Below are positions 25,070-32,750 of a DNA stretch of 64,000 nt, in pieces. Source of the DNA: Paracoccus denitrificans (GTDB lineage: Bacteria; Pseudomonadota; Alphaproteobacteria; Rhodobacterales; Rhodobacteraceae); the NCBI RefSeq assembly GCF_900100045.1, contig NZ_FNEA01000022.1, positions 1 to 64,000 on the forward strand, written 5' to 3'. Position 1 is the stretch's first letter. Each line of letters begins with the position of its first letter. The notes under the pieces are model-generated. The model made no database searches and was not told the origin of the DNA. It was given only the letters and a program-made list of their open reading frames with translations. Made by a program: the position numbers and the translations under genes.

Positions 25070-25291
25070 TCAGTAATTCCCCGGCGGGTCGCTGGCCGGA
25101 AAGGATTCGTCGCCCTGCTCGTCCACGATGTCCCAGTTGCGCGGCGGGTTTTCCATCCGGCTGCGGCCGGCGGGGCGAATGTCCTGCCGCGGCCCGCGCG
25201 ACCGGGCCGGCCGTGCCAGCGCATCGCAGGCTCCCTTGAGCGCAAAGCCGGCCGCAAGGCCGCAGAAAAACGCAAGGTTGCGATTGTTCAT
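25070..25291 (-). CDS. Small hypothetical protein, PASDPP tail
   Basis: A 73-residue basic protein with a short hydrophobic N-terminus (NLAFFCGLAAGFALKG) and an acidic end, NWDIVDEQGDESFPASDPPGNY. Similar FPASDPP tails occur on small stress-associated proteins in alphaproteobacteria, but I know of no defined function. GAAAGGAGACGAGCC precedes ATG 25291. It starts 15 bp after the SDR gene, so it is the third gene of the leftward stress operon that begins at the 26.9 kb promoter. Confidence 0.75.
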   Translation of the reverse strand: MNNRNLAFFCGLAAGFALKGACDALARPARSRGPRQDIRPAGRSRMENPPRNWDIVDEQGDESFPASDPPGNY

Positions 25292-25306
25292 GGCTCGTCT
25301 CCTTTC

Positions 25307-26164
25307 TCAGATCATCGGCATGCCGCCGGTGACGGCGATGGTGGCGCCCGACACATAGCTCGACATCGGCTCGGCCAGCATCACATAGGCCGAGGCCAGC
25401 TCGACCGGCTGGGCGGGGCGTTCCATCGGATAGTTCGCGCCGAATTCCGCCACCTGCTCGGGGGACATGCTGGCGGGGATCAGCGGCGTCCAGACCGGGC
25501 CCGGTGCCACGGCGTTCACCCGGATGCCGCGCCCGGCCAGCATCTGCGCCAGCCCGGTGGTGAAGTTCTGGATCGCGCCCTTGGTCGTGGCATAGGCTAG
25601 GAGCTTGGGATTGGGCTTGTCGGCATTGATCGAGGCGGTGTTGATGATCGCGGACCCGGCGGGCATATGCGGCACCGCCGCCTTGGTCAGGTGAAAGATC
25701 GCGTCGATATTGACCGCAAAGGTATGGCGCCATTCCTCGTCCGGGATCTCCTCGATGCTGTCGAACAGCGCCTGATGCGCGGCGTTGTTCACCAGGATGT
25801 CGATGCGGCCGAAGCGTTCCACCACCTCGGCGACGATCTTGCGGCAATGGTCGGGATCGGCGATGTCGCCGGGGATCGACAGGCAGTCGCGCCCGGCCGC
25901 ACGCACCAGATCGGCGGTGCTGGCCGCATCCTCGGTCTCGTCGAGCCACGAAAGCGCGATATCGGCGCCTTCGCGGGCATAGGCGATGGCGACGGCGCGG
26001 CCGATGCCGCTGTCGCCGCCGGTGATCAGCGCTACCTTGCCCTTCAGCCGGCCGCTGCCCTGCCAGCTTTCCTCGCCATGGTCGGGGCGGGGGTCCATTT
26101 TGCGAAAGCTGCCGGTCAGGGATTGCTGCTGCTTGGGAAAGGGCGGCTTGGGATAGTCGGTCAT
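25307..26164 (-). CDS. Short-chain dehydrogenase, stress type (YghA-like)
   Basis: A 285-residue NAD(P)-dependent short-chain dehydrogenase with the extended N-terminus YPKPPFPKQQQSLTG typical of general-stress SDRs (B. subtilis GS39, E. coli YghA). Cofactor loop TGGDSGIG (48-55), DILVNNAAHQ, catalytic Ser178, Tyr191 and Lys195 (YATTK) and the closing GATIAVTGGMPM are complete. Its ATG at 26164 overlaps the stop of the membrane-protein gene by four bases. It likely acts on an aldehyde or ketone formed in stress; substrate unknown. Confidence 0.93.
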   Translation of the reverse strand: MTDYPKPPFPKQQQSLTGSFRKMDPRPDHGEESWQGSGRLKGKVALITGGDSGIGRAVAIAYAREGADIALSWLDETEDAASTADLVRAAGRDCLSIPGDIADPDHCRKIVAEVVERFGRIDILVNNAAHQALFDSIEEIPDEEWRHTFAVNIDAIFHLTKAAVPHMPAGSAIINTASINADKPNPKLLAYATTKGAIQNFTTGLAQMLAGRGIRVNAVAPGPVWTPLIPASMSPEQVAEFGANYPMERPAQPVELASAYVMLAEPMSSYVSGATIAVTGGMPMI

Positions 26165-26865
26165 CGGTCGGGCCTTTCGTCATGGGTGGGATCGCCGGGC
26201 TGCTTGTCGCCGCTGCCGTGGCGGTTCGGATCCTCGGTAACGGCGCCGGCCGGGTCCACGCGCTGCTGGCGCTGGTCGAGCACATGCGGCGCAGGATGCC
26301 GCAGCCGTTCGACGGCCGATAGCGGCGGCTCGGCCGGGCGAGGGGCGGAAGGGTAACGGTCCCGCCCGGCCGCCGTTCCCGGCAAGCGGCGGCCTATCGC
26401 CCCGGCTGCGATCATGCCCAGCGATAGGCCGACCCCTAGGGCTGCAAGCCCCGTCGCGACACCCAGGGGCGGCAGAACCAGCTCCCATCCCGGGCGCAAG
26501 CGGGCGGGCATCAGGCCGTAATCCACCAGCCCCGCCATGGCGGCGGTGGCCAGCCCGGCCAGCCAGGCCAGTCCGGCGCCGCCCCGGGGCACGCGACGGA
26601 CCAGCCAGATCGCCACCGCCGCCCAAAAGAAGCACGAGGCGACATGGATCGCGGCGCCAAGGCCGGTATGGCTGAGGTCGAGCGCCGTGGTGCTGGCGGC
26701 CGCGGGGCCGTGCAGCGCATGGGTGGTGGCGTTCAGCGGCATCCAGACCGGCATGCCGCGTGCCGCGGCCCACGCGCCCAGCACCAGCGCCGAGAGCACT
26801 GCCGCGCAGGCTCCGGCCAGGGGCCAGGCCAGGTCGAAACGGGCCATCGCGATCGGGCGGGTCAT
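26161..26865 (-). CDS. Four-helix membrane protein of the stress operon
   Basis: A 234-residue protein with about four hydrophobic helices (near residues 12-32, 62-84, 92-110 and 122-148) and a polar 80-residue C-terminal tail rich in Arg and Pro. The segment PVWMPLNATTHALHGP and the helix pattern recall hypothetical membrane proteins found beside stress genes in alphaproteobacteria; I do not recognise a named family with confidence. GGAAAGGAGGCTCCG precedes ATG 26865. First gene of the operon led by an EcfG-type promoter at 26892-26916. Confidence 0.8.
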   Translation of the reverse strand: MTRPIAMARFDLAWPLAGACAAVLSALVLGAWAAARGMPVWMPLNATTHALHGPAAASTTALDLSHTGLGAAIHVASCFFWAAVAIWLVRRVPRGGAGLAWLAGLATAAMAGLVDYGLMPARLRPGWELVLPPLGVATGLAALGVGLSLGMIAAGAIGRRLPGTAAGRDRYPSAPRPAEPPLSAVERLRHPAPHVLDQRQQRVDPAGAVTEDPNRHGSGDKQPGDPTHDERPDR

Positions 26866-26891
26866 CGGAGCCTCCTTTCCCTTGGGGTGCG

Positions 26892-26916
26892 AACCGCCTG
26901 CGCCGCGCTTTGTTCC
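26892..26916 (-). promoter_or_regulatory. EcfG-type promoter, leftward
   Basis: On the minus strand GGAAC (complement of 26912-26916), 16 bases, GGTT (complement of 26892-26895), about 27 bp before the membrane-protein start. Its -35 shares the palindrome GTTCCCGGGAAC (26912-26923) with the divergent promoter. Confidence 0.72.
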
Positions 26917-26918
26917 CG

Positions 26919-26943
26919 GGAACATTTCCCGGCATCGCCGGTT
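26919..26943 (+). promoter_or_regulatory. EcfG-type promoter, rightward
   Basis: GGAAC (26919-26923), 16 bases, GGTT (26940-26943), followed 60 bp later by the DUF892 start. Back to back with the leftward copy through a shared 12-bp palindrome, so two sigma holoenzymes could compete for the same -35 block. Confidence 0.72.
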
Positions 26944-27003
26944 CAAGGCCCCGCGAAACCGCCGGCCCATCAAGGCCGCCTTGCCAGGGAAGGAGACATC
27001 CGC

Positions 27004-27501
27004 ATGGCCCACAAGGTTCTTGACGACCTGTTCCACGACACGCTGAAGGACATCTATTATGCCGAGCGCCGGATCCTGAAGGCGCTGCCCAGGATGGCGC
27101 GCGCCGCCCAGTCCGACCGGCTGCGCGAGGCTTTCGAGACCCATCGCGACGAGACCGAAACCCATGTCGAGCGGCTGCAGCAGGTGTTCGAGGTCATCGG
27201 CAAACCGGCGCGCGGCAAGACCTGCCCGGCCATCGACGGCATCATCGAGGAGGGCGATGAGGTCATGGCCGCCTTCAAGGGCGCCCCGGCGCTGGATGCC
27301 GGGCTGATCGCCGCCGCCCAGGCGGTCGAGCATTACGAGATCGCCCGCTATGGCACCCTGCGGCAATGGGCCAGGCAACTGGGCCTGAAGGAAGCCGCGG
27401 CGCTGCTCGACCAGACGCTGGAGGAGGAATCCACCACCGACGAGTTGCTGACCGGGATCGCCGAGAGCGAGGCCAACCAGGAGGCGGTCGAGCCCGCCTG
27501 A
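27004..27501 (+). CDS. DUF892 ferritin-like stress protein (YciE/YciF type)
   Basis: A 165-residue all-helical protein of the YciF/DUF892 ferritin-like family, linked to stress in many bacteria. Key features are LKDIYYAERRILKALPRM, HRDETETHVERLQQVFE (metal-type E-x6-H helix), AVEHYEIARYGTLRQWA and LDQTLEEESTTDELL. GGAAGGAGACATCCGC precedes ATG 27004, and a GGAAC-N16-GGTT promoter lies upstream. Monocistronic, ended by a strong terminator. Probable EcfG target; precise reaction unknown. Confidence 0.93.
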   Translation: MAHKVLDDLFHDTLKDIYYAERRILKALPRMARAAQSDRLREAFETHRDETETHVERLQQVFEVIGKPARGKTCPAIDGIIEEGDEVMAAFKGAPALDAGLIAAAQAVEHYEIARYGTLRQWARQLGLKEAAALLDQTLEEESTTDELLTGIAESEANQEAVEPA

Positions 27502-27515
27502 CGGCACATGCCTTC

Positions 27516-27549
27516 GCGGCCCCACCCTGTCGGCGGGGCCGCGTATTTT
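27516..27549 (+). terminator. Rho-independent terminator after the DUF892 gene
   Basis: GCGGCCCC (27516-27523), 11-base loop, GGGGCCGC (27535-27542), then GTATTTT. It lies between convergent genes and could also slow the sigma-factor transcript from the other side. Confidence 0.75.
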
Positions 27550-27677
27550 CCCAAGTCGCTGGCGAAGCAAGGGTTTCCGTGCAGGGCCGGCTACCATTGC
27601 GAGAAGGGCGAGCGGATCTTTCCCGCGCGGCTTTGCCGATGGTCGCTGCGCCGGCGTCACCAGGAGACAGCGGCGTG

Positions 27678-28151
27678 TCAGAAAGCCGGCTGCAGTACCT
27701 TGCGCAACATGGTGCGGGCGCGGTTCACCCGGCTCTTGATGGTGCCGATGTCGCAATCGAGGATCCGCGACGCGTCCAGATAGGTCTCGCCGAGCGCGCC
27801 GACCAGGACGATCGCCTCGCGGTAATGTCGCGGCATCCTGCGCAGCGCGGCCTGCAACTCGCTGGCCTGCATGTGCCATTCCTGTCCGGCTTTGACCTGC
27901 GGCACCCGCGAGGCGCAATCCGCCGCCCCGGTCCGCTCGCGCGCGGATTTCTGGCAATTGGTGAGAAAGCGGTTGCGCATGATGGTGAACAGCCAGGCCC
28001 GCATGTTGGTGCCGGGCCGGTAGCGATGCGCGTTCTCGATGGCGCGCAGCAGGGTTTCCTGGACCAGGTCGTCCGCATCCGGGACCGACCTGCACAAGGC
28101 GCGCGAATAGGCCCGGAGTGCTGGGATATGTCCGAGTATGTCGTCCGACAT
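27678..28151 (-). CDS. ecfG: EcfG-type general stress sigma factor
   Basis: A 157-residue ECF sigma factor with region 2 (ALCRSVPDADDLVQETLLRAIENAHRYRPGTNMRAWLFTIMRN, described over residues 18-62) and region 4 (MPRHYREAIVLVGALGETYLDASRILDCDIGTIKSRVNRART). The size, the RPGTNMRAWLFTI segment and the gene for its likely NepR anti-sigma just upstream identify the alphaproteobacterial general stress sigma. GAAGGACCGTC precedes ATG 28151. A GGAAC-N16-CATT promoter in the gap behind nepR suggests autoregulation. The PhyR antagonist is not in the window. Confidence 0.9.
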   Translation of the reverse strand: MSDDILGHIPALRAYSRALCRSVPDADDLVQETLLRAIENAHRYRPGTNMRAWLFTIMRNRFLTNCQKSARERTGAADCASRVPQVKAGQEWHMQASELQAALRRMPRHYREAIVLVGALGETYLDASRILDCDIGTIKSRVNRARTMLRKVLQPAF

Positions 28152-28190
28152 GACGGTCCTTCGCAATCCTCGGGGTGACGGCGAAGAGTC

Positions 28191-28215
28191 AATGCAGGGA
28201 AGGGGGGATGGTTCC
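28191..28215 (-). promoter_or_regulatory. Candidate EcfG autoregulatory promoter
   Basis: Minus strand GGAAC (complement of 28211-28215; a second GGAAC overlaps at 28216-28220), 16 bases, CATT (complement of 28191-28194). The -10 differs by one base from CGTT. It lies 40 bp before the sigma start and behind nepR. Confidence 0.5.
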
Positions 28216-28251
28216 GTTCCAAATCGCCGGATCGGCGAAAAACCGACTGGC

Positions 28252-28434
28252 CTAGCGGGCGCCGTCGCCATTGCTGCCGCGGCGCTGCCGGGCGTCCTCA
28301 AGCGCCGCTTCCAACCGTTTCGACAGTTCGCGCAGCCGGGGCGAAATCGGCTCCTTCTCCGTCTGCGCCAGCAGCTCGGACAGGGCCTTGTCGATCTCGG
28401 GATCGACGATGGGGCCGCTTTCACCGTTGGCCAT
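28252..28434 (-). CDS. nepR: NepR-family anti-sigma factor
   Basis: A 60-residue protein with the NepR core: IDKALSELLAQTEKEPISPRLRELSKRLEAAL, here over residues 12-45, and disordered ends. NepR holds EcfG inactive until phosphorylated PhyR captures it. I prefer ATG 28434 to the ATG four codons earlier because GGAG sits six bases before it. It lies 100 bp upstream of the sigma gene on the same strand, the usual nepR-ecfG order. Confidence 0.88.
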   Translation of the reverse strand: MANGESGPIVDPEIDKALSELLAQTEKEPISPRLRELSKRLEAALEDARQRRGSNGDGAR

Positions 28435-28446
28435 CAGGATCTCCAT

Positions 28447-28764
28447 GGTCCATGTAACTTAATATATCTTAATCGAATGACGTCGTTTGGCGAGCCTCCC
28501 GAACCTGCATTTCCCGACAGTGTTGCAGAATGGGACACAAATTCTCGATCCCGATCCGGCGCTGCTCCGCGCCACGCGCAAGGCGCAGTTGACGGCAAGC
28601 ATCCATGCCAGCACAGTTTCCGGGCAGCTTGCGCGGAACCGGACCACATCACGAGGGCGGATCGGGCAAGGAGGCTTGCAAATCCAGAGTTTTTCAATCA
28701 ACAATTTGCGATGACGACAGCGGCTGGCCATGCAGCAGCCGGAAACGGGATCAAGTTGGAGAAG
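28447..28764. promoter_or_regulatory. Divergent gap, nepR / siderophore regulator
   Basis: 318 bp containing an AT-rich patch (28453-28480, around TTAATATATCTTAATCG) near nepR and no recognisable gene. It must carry the nepR promoter and the promoter for the AraC regulator. I found no GGAAC box in a convincing place for nepR and no clear Fur-type palindrome. Confidence 0.4.
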
Positions 28765-29652
28765 ATGCGGCCTTCCAGAGAATTCCGGCCCCGAATGGAG
28801 ACGCGCATCCAGGGGTTGCACACCTTGGCGCCGCTGTCCTTTCGCCGCTTTGCGGGGGCGATCGCCGATGTCTGGTCGGTGCGGGGCGAGACGGGAGGCG
28901 GCGGGTTCTATATCGCGCCGGACCCGCGCATCGTGGTCTTCCTGGGCGAGGCGCCGCCGCCGATGGTGTTGCGCGCCGGCACGGACATGGTCGAGCATCG
29001 CGGCATCCAGGCGCTTTACGTTCCCGAAGGCGTTCCGTTGTGGAGCCGCATCGAAGCCCCGCATGAAAAGATGCACCTGGATTTTCACATGGAAAGCGGC
29101 GGTCTGCGGCAACGGCTGGCGGCGGCGAACCTGTGGCCCGACCTGTCCAGGCCCCGCCTGTTCGGCCCCAGCGATCATTTGACCAACCTTGCCCGGATGG
29201 CCGCCGACGAGGTTCGCGCGCCGCGCCGGGGCGACATGCTGATCGACGCGCTGCTCTCGGCCACCTTGGCCGAGATCTTTGCCACCCATCCGCAGCCGCC
29301 CGCGCCGGCCACGGGCGCCTTGTCCGCCCGCAAATTCGCTGCCGTCGAAACCCATCTGCGGGCCAATCTGGGCCGACATGTCCCGGTGGCCGAGATGGCA
29401 GAGATCGCGGGGCTTTCCGAAAGCCGCTTTTCTTACGCCTTCAAGCGGTTGCGCAACGAAACGCCGCAGCGCTGGCAGGCCCGCATCCGGTTGGAGGCGG
29501 CGCGAAGGATGATACGCGACCCCGCACGGTCTCTGGCCGACATCGCCTATGCGACCGGATTCGCCGACCAGGCGCATCTGTCGCGCGCCTTCCGCGCGGC
29601 CCACGGCATCCCGCCCTCGGTCTGGCGCCGGCAGGGATTGCAGGATTCCTGA
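28765..29652 (+). CDS. AraC family regulator of siderophore uptake
   Basis: A 295-residue regulator with a cupin-like N-terminal half (VRGETGGGGFYIAPDPRIVVFLG, VPEGVPLWSRIEAP) and a C-terminal double helix-turn-helix: HVPVAEMAEIAGLSESRFSYAFKRLRNETPQ and SLADIAYATGFADQAHLSRAFRAAHG. Gene order (regulator, then TonB receptor and ferric-siderophore ABC genes) resembles PchR/AlcR-type systems in which the internalised siderophore is the co-activator. Start is uncertain: ATG 28765 follows GGAGAAG; ATG 28711 would add 18 residues but has no ribosome site. Confidence 0.85.
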   Translation: MRPSREFRPRMETRIQGLHTLAPLSFRRFAGAIADVWSVRGETGGGGFYIAPDPRIVVFLGEAPPPMVLRAGTDMVEHRGIQALYVPEGVPLWSRIEAPHEKMHLDFHMESGGLRQRLAAANLWPDLSRPRLFGPSDHLTNLARMAADEVRAPRRGDMLIDALLSATLAEIFATHPQPPAPATGALSARKFAAVETHLRANLGRHVPVAEMAEIAGLSESRFSYAFKRLRNETPQRWQARIRLEAARRMIRDPARSLADIAYATGFADQAHLSRAFRAAHGIPPSVWRRQGLQDS

Positions 29653-29730
29653 TCAAATCCCTGCGGGATGGTTCAAGACAGCCCTCGAATACCTGAGTTA
29701 ATAGCTCGGAAACATTCGCGGACAGAACAA

Positions 29731-31878
29731 ATGATCAAGATGAACAAAGCCCAACCCCTTCTCCTTGGCGTCAGCCTGCTCGCCATCGCGGCGACCGGCG
29801 CCTTCGCGCAGGAACGCAACGACCCCCGCCAGACCTTCATGGGTGCGGTCGTGCTGGATACCGTCACGATCGAGGGGTTCGAGAACCCCAGCGCGCCGCT
29901 GGACGGCACGGTGGCCCATTCCTCGGCCACGACCAAGACCCGCCGGCCGATCCTCGAGACGCAATCCTCGGTCTCGGTCGTGCCGCGCAAGCAGATGGAC
30001 GAGCAGGGCGCGACGAACCTCTCCGATGCGCTGGGCTATTCCGCCGGGATCATCACCGAGAATTATGGCAACGATCCGCGCTTCGACAGCCTTTATCTGC
30101 GCGGCTTCAACCTTGAAAACGACAAGTTCCTGGACGGGCTGCGCCTGATGCGCTCGACCCAGTTCCCGACCAGCGCGCCCGCCTTCGAGCTTTACGGGCT
30201 GGAGCGGGTCGAGGTGCTGCGCGGCCCGGCCTCGGTGCTCTACGGGGCGGGGACTCCTGCGGGCCTGGTCAACATGATCCAGAAGCGGGCGCAGGCGGAT
30301 GGCGACTTCACCGAACTGGGCTTCAGCCTGGACAGCAAGGGCTCGGCCTCGGTCTATGGGGATGCGAACCGGGTGGTCGATGACCGCTTCGCCTATCGCG
30401 TCACGTCCAAGGGCGGCAATGCCAGGACCGATGTCGAGGAAATCGACAACCTGCGCGGCTATCTGGGCCTGTCGGCCAGCTATGCGCTGAGCGAGGCGAC
30501 CGAGCTGGAGTTCATGGCCAGCTATCACGGCGACGCGCCGATCTCGCCCACGGGGGTGCCCAGCGGACTGGTGGGCCTGGTCGATGCCAAGGATCTGCGC
30601 GAGTTCTATTTCGGCGACGAGTCGATCAATGACAGCGACCGCAAGATGGGCACGCTCAGCTTTGGCCTGACGCATGATTTCGGCAATGGCTGGCGGTTGA
30701 ACAATACGCTGCGCTATACCGATTTCGACTGGGATTATGACAGCGTGTATATCAGCGGGCTGACCGGCACCTCGGTCGGGCGGGGCGTCATCACCCAGCG
30801 GGAAAACTTCCGCGCCATCGCCACCGACCTGCGGCTGGCGGGCAGCGCCGAAACCGGGGCCGTGTCGCATGAACTGACCTTTGGCCTTGATGCGCAAAAG
30901 CTGCGCGAGCGCGCCTATACCGGCTTTTCCACCATTGCGCCCATCGACTATACCGCGCCGTCCTATGGGGGCATAACCGTGCCCGCTCCGTGGTATACGG
31001 CGAACAAGTCCGTCGATGCGACGCAGGTCGGTCTGTATGCTCTGGATGAGATCGAATACGGCAACTGGCGCGCGACGGCGGGGCTGCGATACGAATGGAC
31101 CCGGCAAAAGGGCCAGAGCGTGACGAATTTCGGCACCACCGATTACGCCCGCGACGACCAGCAGCTGACCGGCCATCTGGGCCTGGGCTATCTGTGGGAC
31201 AACGGCGTTTCGGTCTATGCCGCCTATTCGACCTCGTATCTGCCGCAGCCCAACTTCGACATTGACGGCAATCCCTTGAAGCCGACCCATGGCAAGCAGT
31301 TCGAACTGGGCGCCAAATACGAACCCGCCGCCTTTGACGGGCTGTTCACCGCCGCGCTTTACGAGCTGCGCGAGACCGATCGCAACACCACCGTCACCGA
31401 AGAGATCGGCGGGCGGCCGATCACCGGCACCCGCCAGATCGGCGAGGCGCGCATTCGCGGGCTGGAACTGGAAGGCGTGGCCGAATTCGGCCAGGGCTGG
31501 TCGGTCAAGGGTGCCTATACCTATGCCTCGACCGAAATCTCGGGCGACAACGGCGGCAACGAACTGGCGAACACCCCGCGCCACGCGGCCAGCCTTTGGC
31601 TGTCGCATGAATTCCAGTCCGGCCCGATGCAGGGGCTGCAACTGGGCGGGGGCGTGCGTTACATCGGTTCTCGCTGGGCCTCGGACGCGAATACGCAGCG
31701 GCTCGAGGCGGTGACACTGCTGGATCTGGGCGCAAGCTATGAATGGGGGAACGGCCTGGTCGGCCGGCTGAATATCAACAACGTGACGGATGAGACCTAT
31801 ATCTCGGCCGTGGGGCTGAACTCCAGCTATTACGGCGACGGACGCACGGTGCAGGCAAGCCTGAGCCGTAAATGGTAG
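29731..31878 (+). CDS. TonB-dependent siderophore receptor
   Basis: A 715-residue outer-membrane receptor: signal peptide (residues 1-25, ending GAFA), plug domain with ETQSSVSVVPRKQMDEQGATNLSDAL, YLRGFNLENDKFLDGL and VEVLRGPASVLYGAGTPAGLVNMIQKR, then a 22-strand barrel ending in the aromatic KW. It resembles hydroxamate receptors (FhuA/FpvA group). The gene is preceded by its AraC regulator and followed, with a stop/start overlap, by fhuD, fhuB and fhuC homologues. The ligand is probably a ferric hydroxamate xenosiderophore; not provable by eye. Confidence 0.93.
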   Translation: MIKMNKAQPLLLGVSLLAIAATGAFAQERNDPRQTFMGAVVLDTVTIEGFENPSAPLDGTVAHSSATTKTRRPILETQSSVSVVPRKQMDEQGATNLSDALGYSAGIITENYGNDPRFDSLYLRGFNLENDKFLDGLRLMRSTQFPTSAPAFELYGLERVEVLRGPASVLYGAGTPAGLVNMIQKRAQADGDFTELGFSLDSKGSASVYGDANRVVDDRFAYRVTSKGGNARTDVEEIDNLRGYLGLSASYALSEATELEFMASYHGDAPISPTGVPSGLVGLVDAKDLREFYFGDESINDSDRKMGTLSFGLTHDFGNGWRLNNTLRYTDFDWDYDSVYISGLTGTSVGRGVITQRENFRAIATDLRLAGSAETGAVSHELTFGLDAQKLRERAYTGFSTIAPIDYTAPSYGGITVPAPWYTANKSVDATQVGLYALDEIEYGNWRATAGLRYEWTRQKGQSVTNFGTTDYARDDQQLTGHLGLGYLWDNGVSVYAAYSTSYLPQPNFDIDGNPLKPTHGKQFELGAKYEPAAFDGLFTAALYELRETDRNTTVTEEIGGRPITGTRQIGEARIRGLELEGVAEFGQGWSVKGAYTYASTEISGDNGGNELANTPRHAASLWLSHEFQSGPMQGLQLGGGVRYIGSRWASDANTQRLEAVTLLDLGASYEWGNGLVGRLNINNVTDETYISAVGLNSSYYGDGRTVQASLSRKW

Positions 31879-32750
31879 GAGCCTGCGGGTTCAGCCGACG
31901 CGCCTTTCTGGCCGCCGCCTGCGCGGTGGCCGGCAGGGCGCTGCCGGCTTTTGCGGCGGACGGGTTGCGGCTGGCGGCCGTGGACTGGGCGATGGCCGAG
32001 ACCGCGATGGCGCTTGGCCACCCGCCAGCCGCCCTGGCCGAACTGATCGGCTTTCGCGATGCCGCGGTGGAGCCGCCGCCGCAGGGCACCATCGACCTTG
32101 GCCTGCGCGGGGCGCCCAATCTGGAGGCGCTCAGCCTGGTTGCGCCCGACCTGATCCTGTCCTCCAGCTACTACAGCGCGATACAGCCGCGGCTGGAACG
32201 GATCGCGCCGGTCTTTACCCGTGCGCTTTATGTCGCCGATGAGCCCGCCTTTCCCAAGGTCATGGCATTGCTGGCAGAGTTGGCGCAGCGGCTTGGCGAT
32301 CCCGCCGCCGGGCCGCGGGCGCAAGCCGCCGCGCAGGCCGAATTCGCAACGCTCGCAGGCCGCGCCGCGGGTTTTGCCGACCGGGCCTGCCTGCTGTTCG
32401 AACTGGGCGATTCCCGGCATATCCGCGTCTTTGGCACCGACAGCCTGTTCAGCGGCGCGCTGGAGGCCATGGGCTTGCGCAACGCTTGGACCGCGCGCAC
32501 CAGCTTTGCCTTTGCCGCCCCGGTACCGCTGGAAAAGCTTGCCGAATACCCGGAAGCCCGCTTGGTCATCGTGGGCCGGATGCCGCCCCAGGCCGAACGC
32601 GGGCTGGGTTCGGCGGCCCTGTGGAACAGCCTGCCGCCGGTCAAGGCGGGGCGGGTCCATCGCCTGCCGGAACTCAGGCCCTTTGCCGGCATCCCTTCGG
32701 CCCTGCGCTTTGCGCATGAGCTTGTCGCCGCGCTGGAGGGCCGGGCATGA
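31872..32750 (+). CDS. fhuD: Ferric siderophore binding protein, FhuD-like
   Basis: A 292-residue class III binding protein. The N-terminus has a twin-arginine-like signal (FSRRAFLAAACAVAG ... PAFA) as in many FhuD proteins, then WAMAETAMALG, DLGLRGAPNLEALSLVAPDLILSS and SAALWNSLPPVKAGRVHRLP. ATG 31872 lies inside the last codons of the receptor gene. It would carry the ferric siderophore across the periplasm to FhuB. Confidence 0.88.
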   Translation: MVGACGFSRRAFLAAACAVAGRALPAFAADGLRLAAVDWAMAETAMALGHPPAALAELIGFRDAAVEPPPQGTIDLGLRGAPNLEALSLVAPDLILSSSYYSAIQPRLERIAPVFTRALYVADEPAFPKVMALLAELAQRLGDPAAGPRAQAAAQAEFATLAGRAAGFADRACLLFELGDSRHIRVFGTDSLFSGALEAMGLRNAWTARTSFAFAAPVPLEKLAEYPEARLVIVGRMPPQAERGLGSAALWNSLPPVKAGRVHRLPELRPFAGIPSALRFAHELVAALEGRA

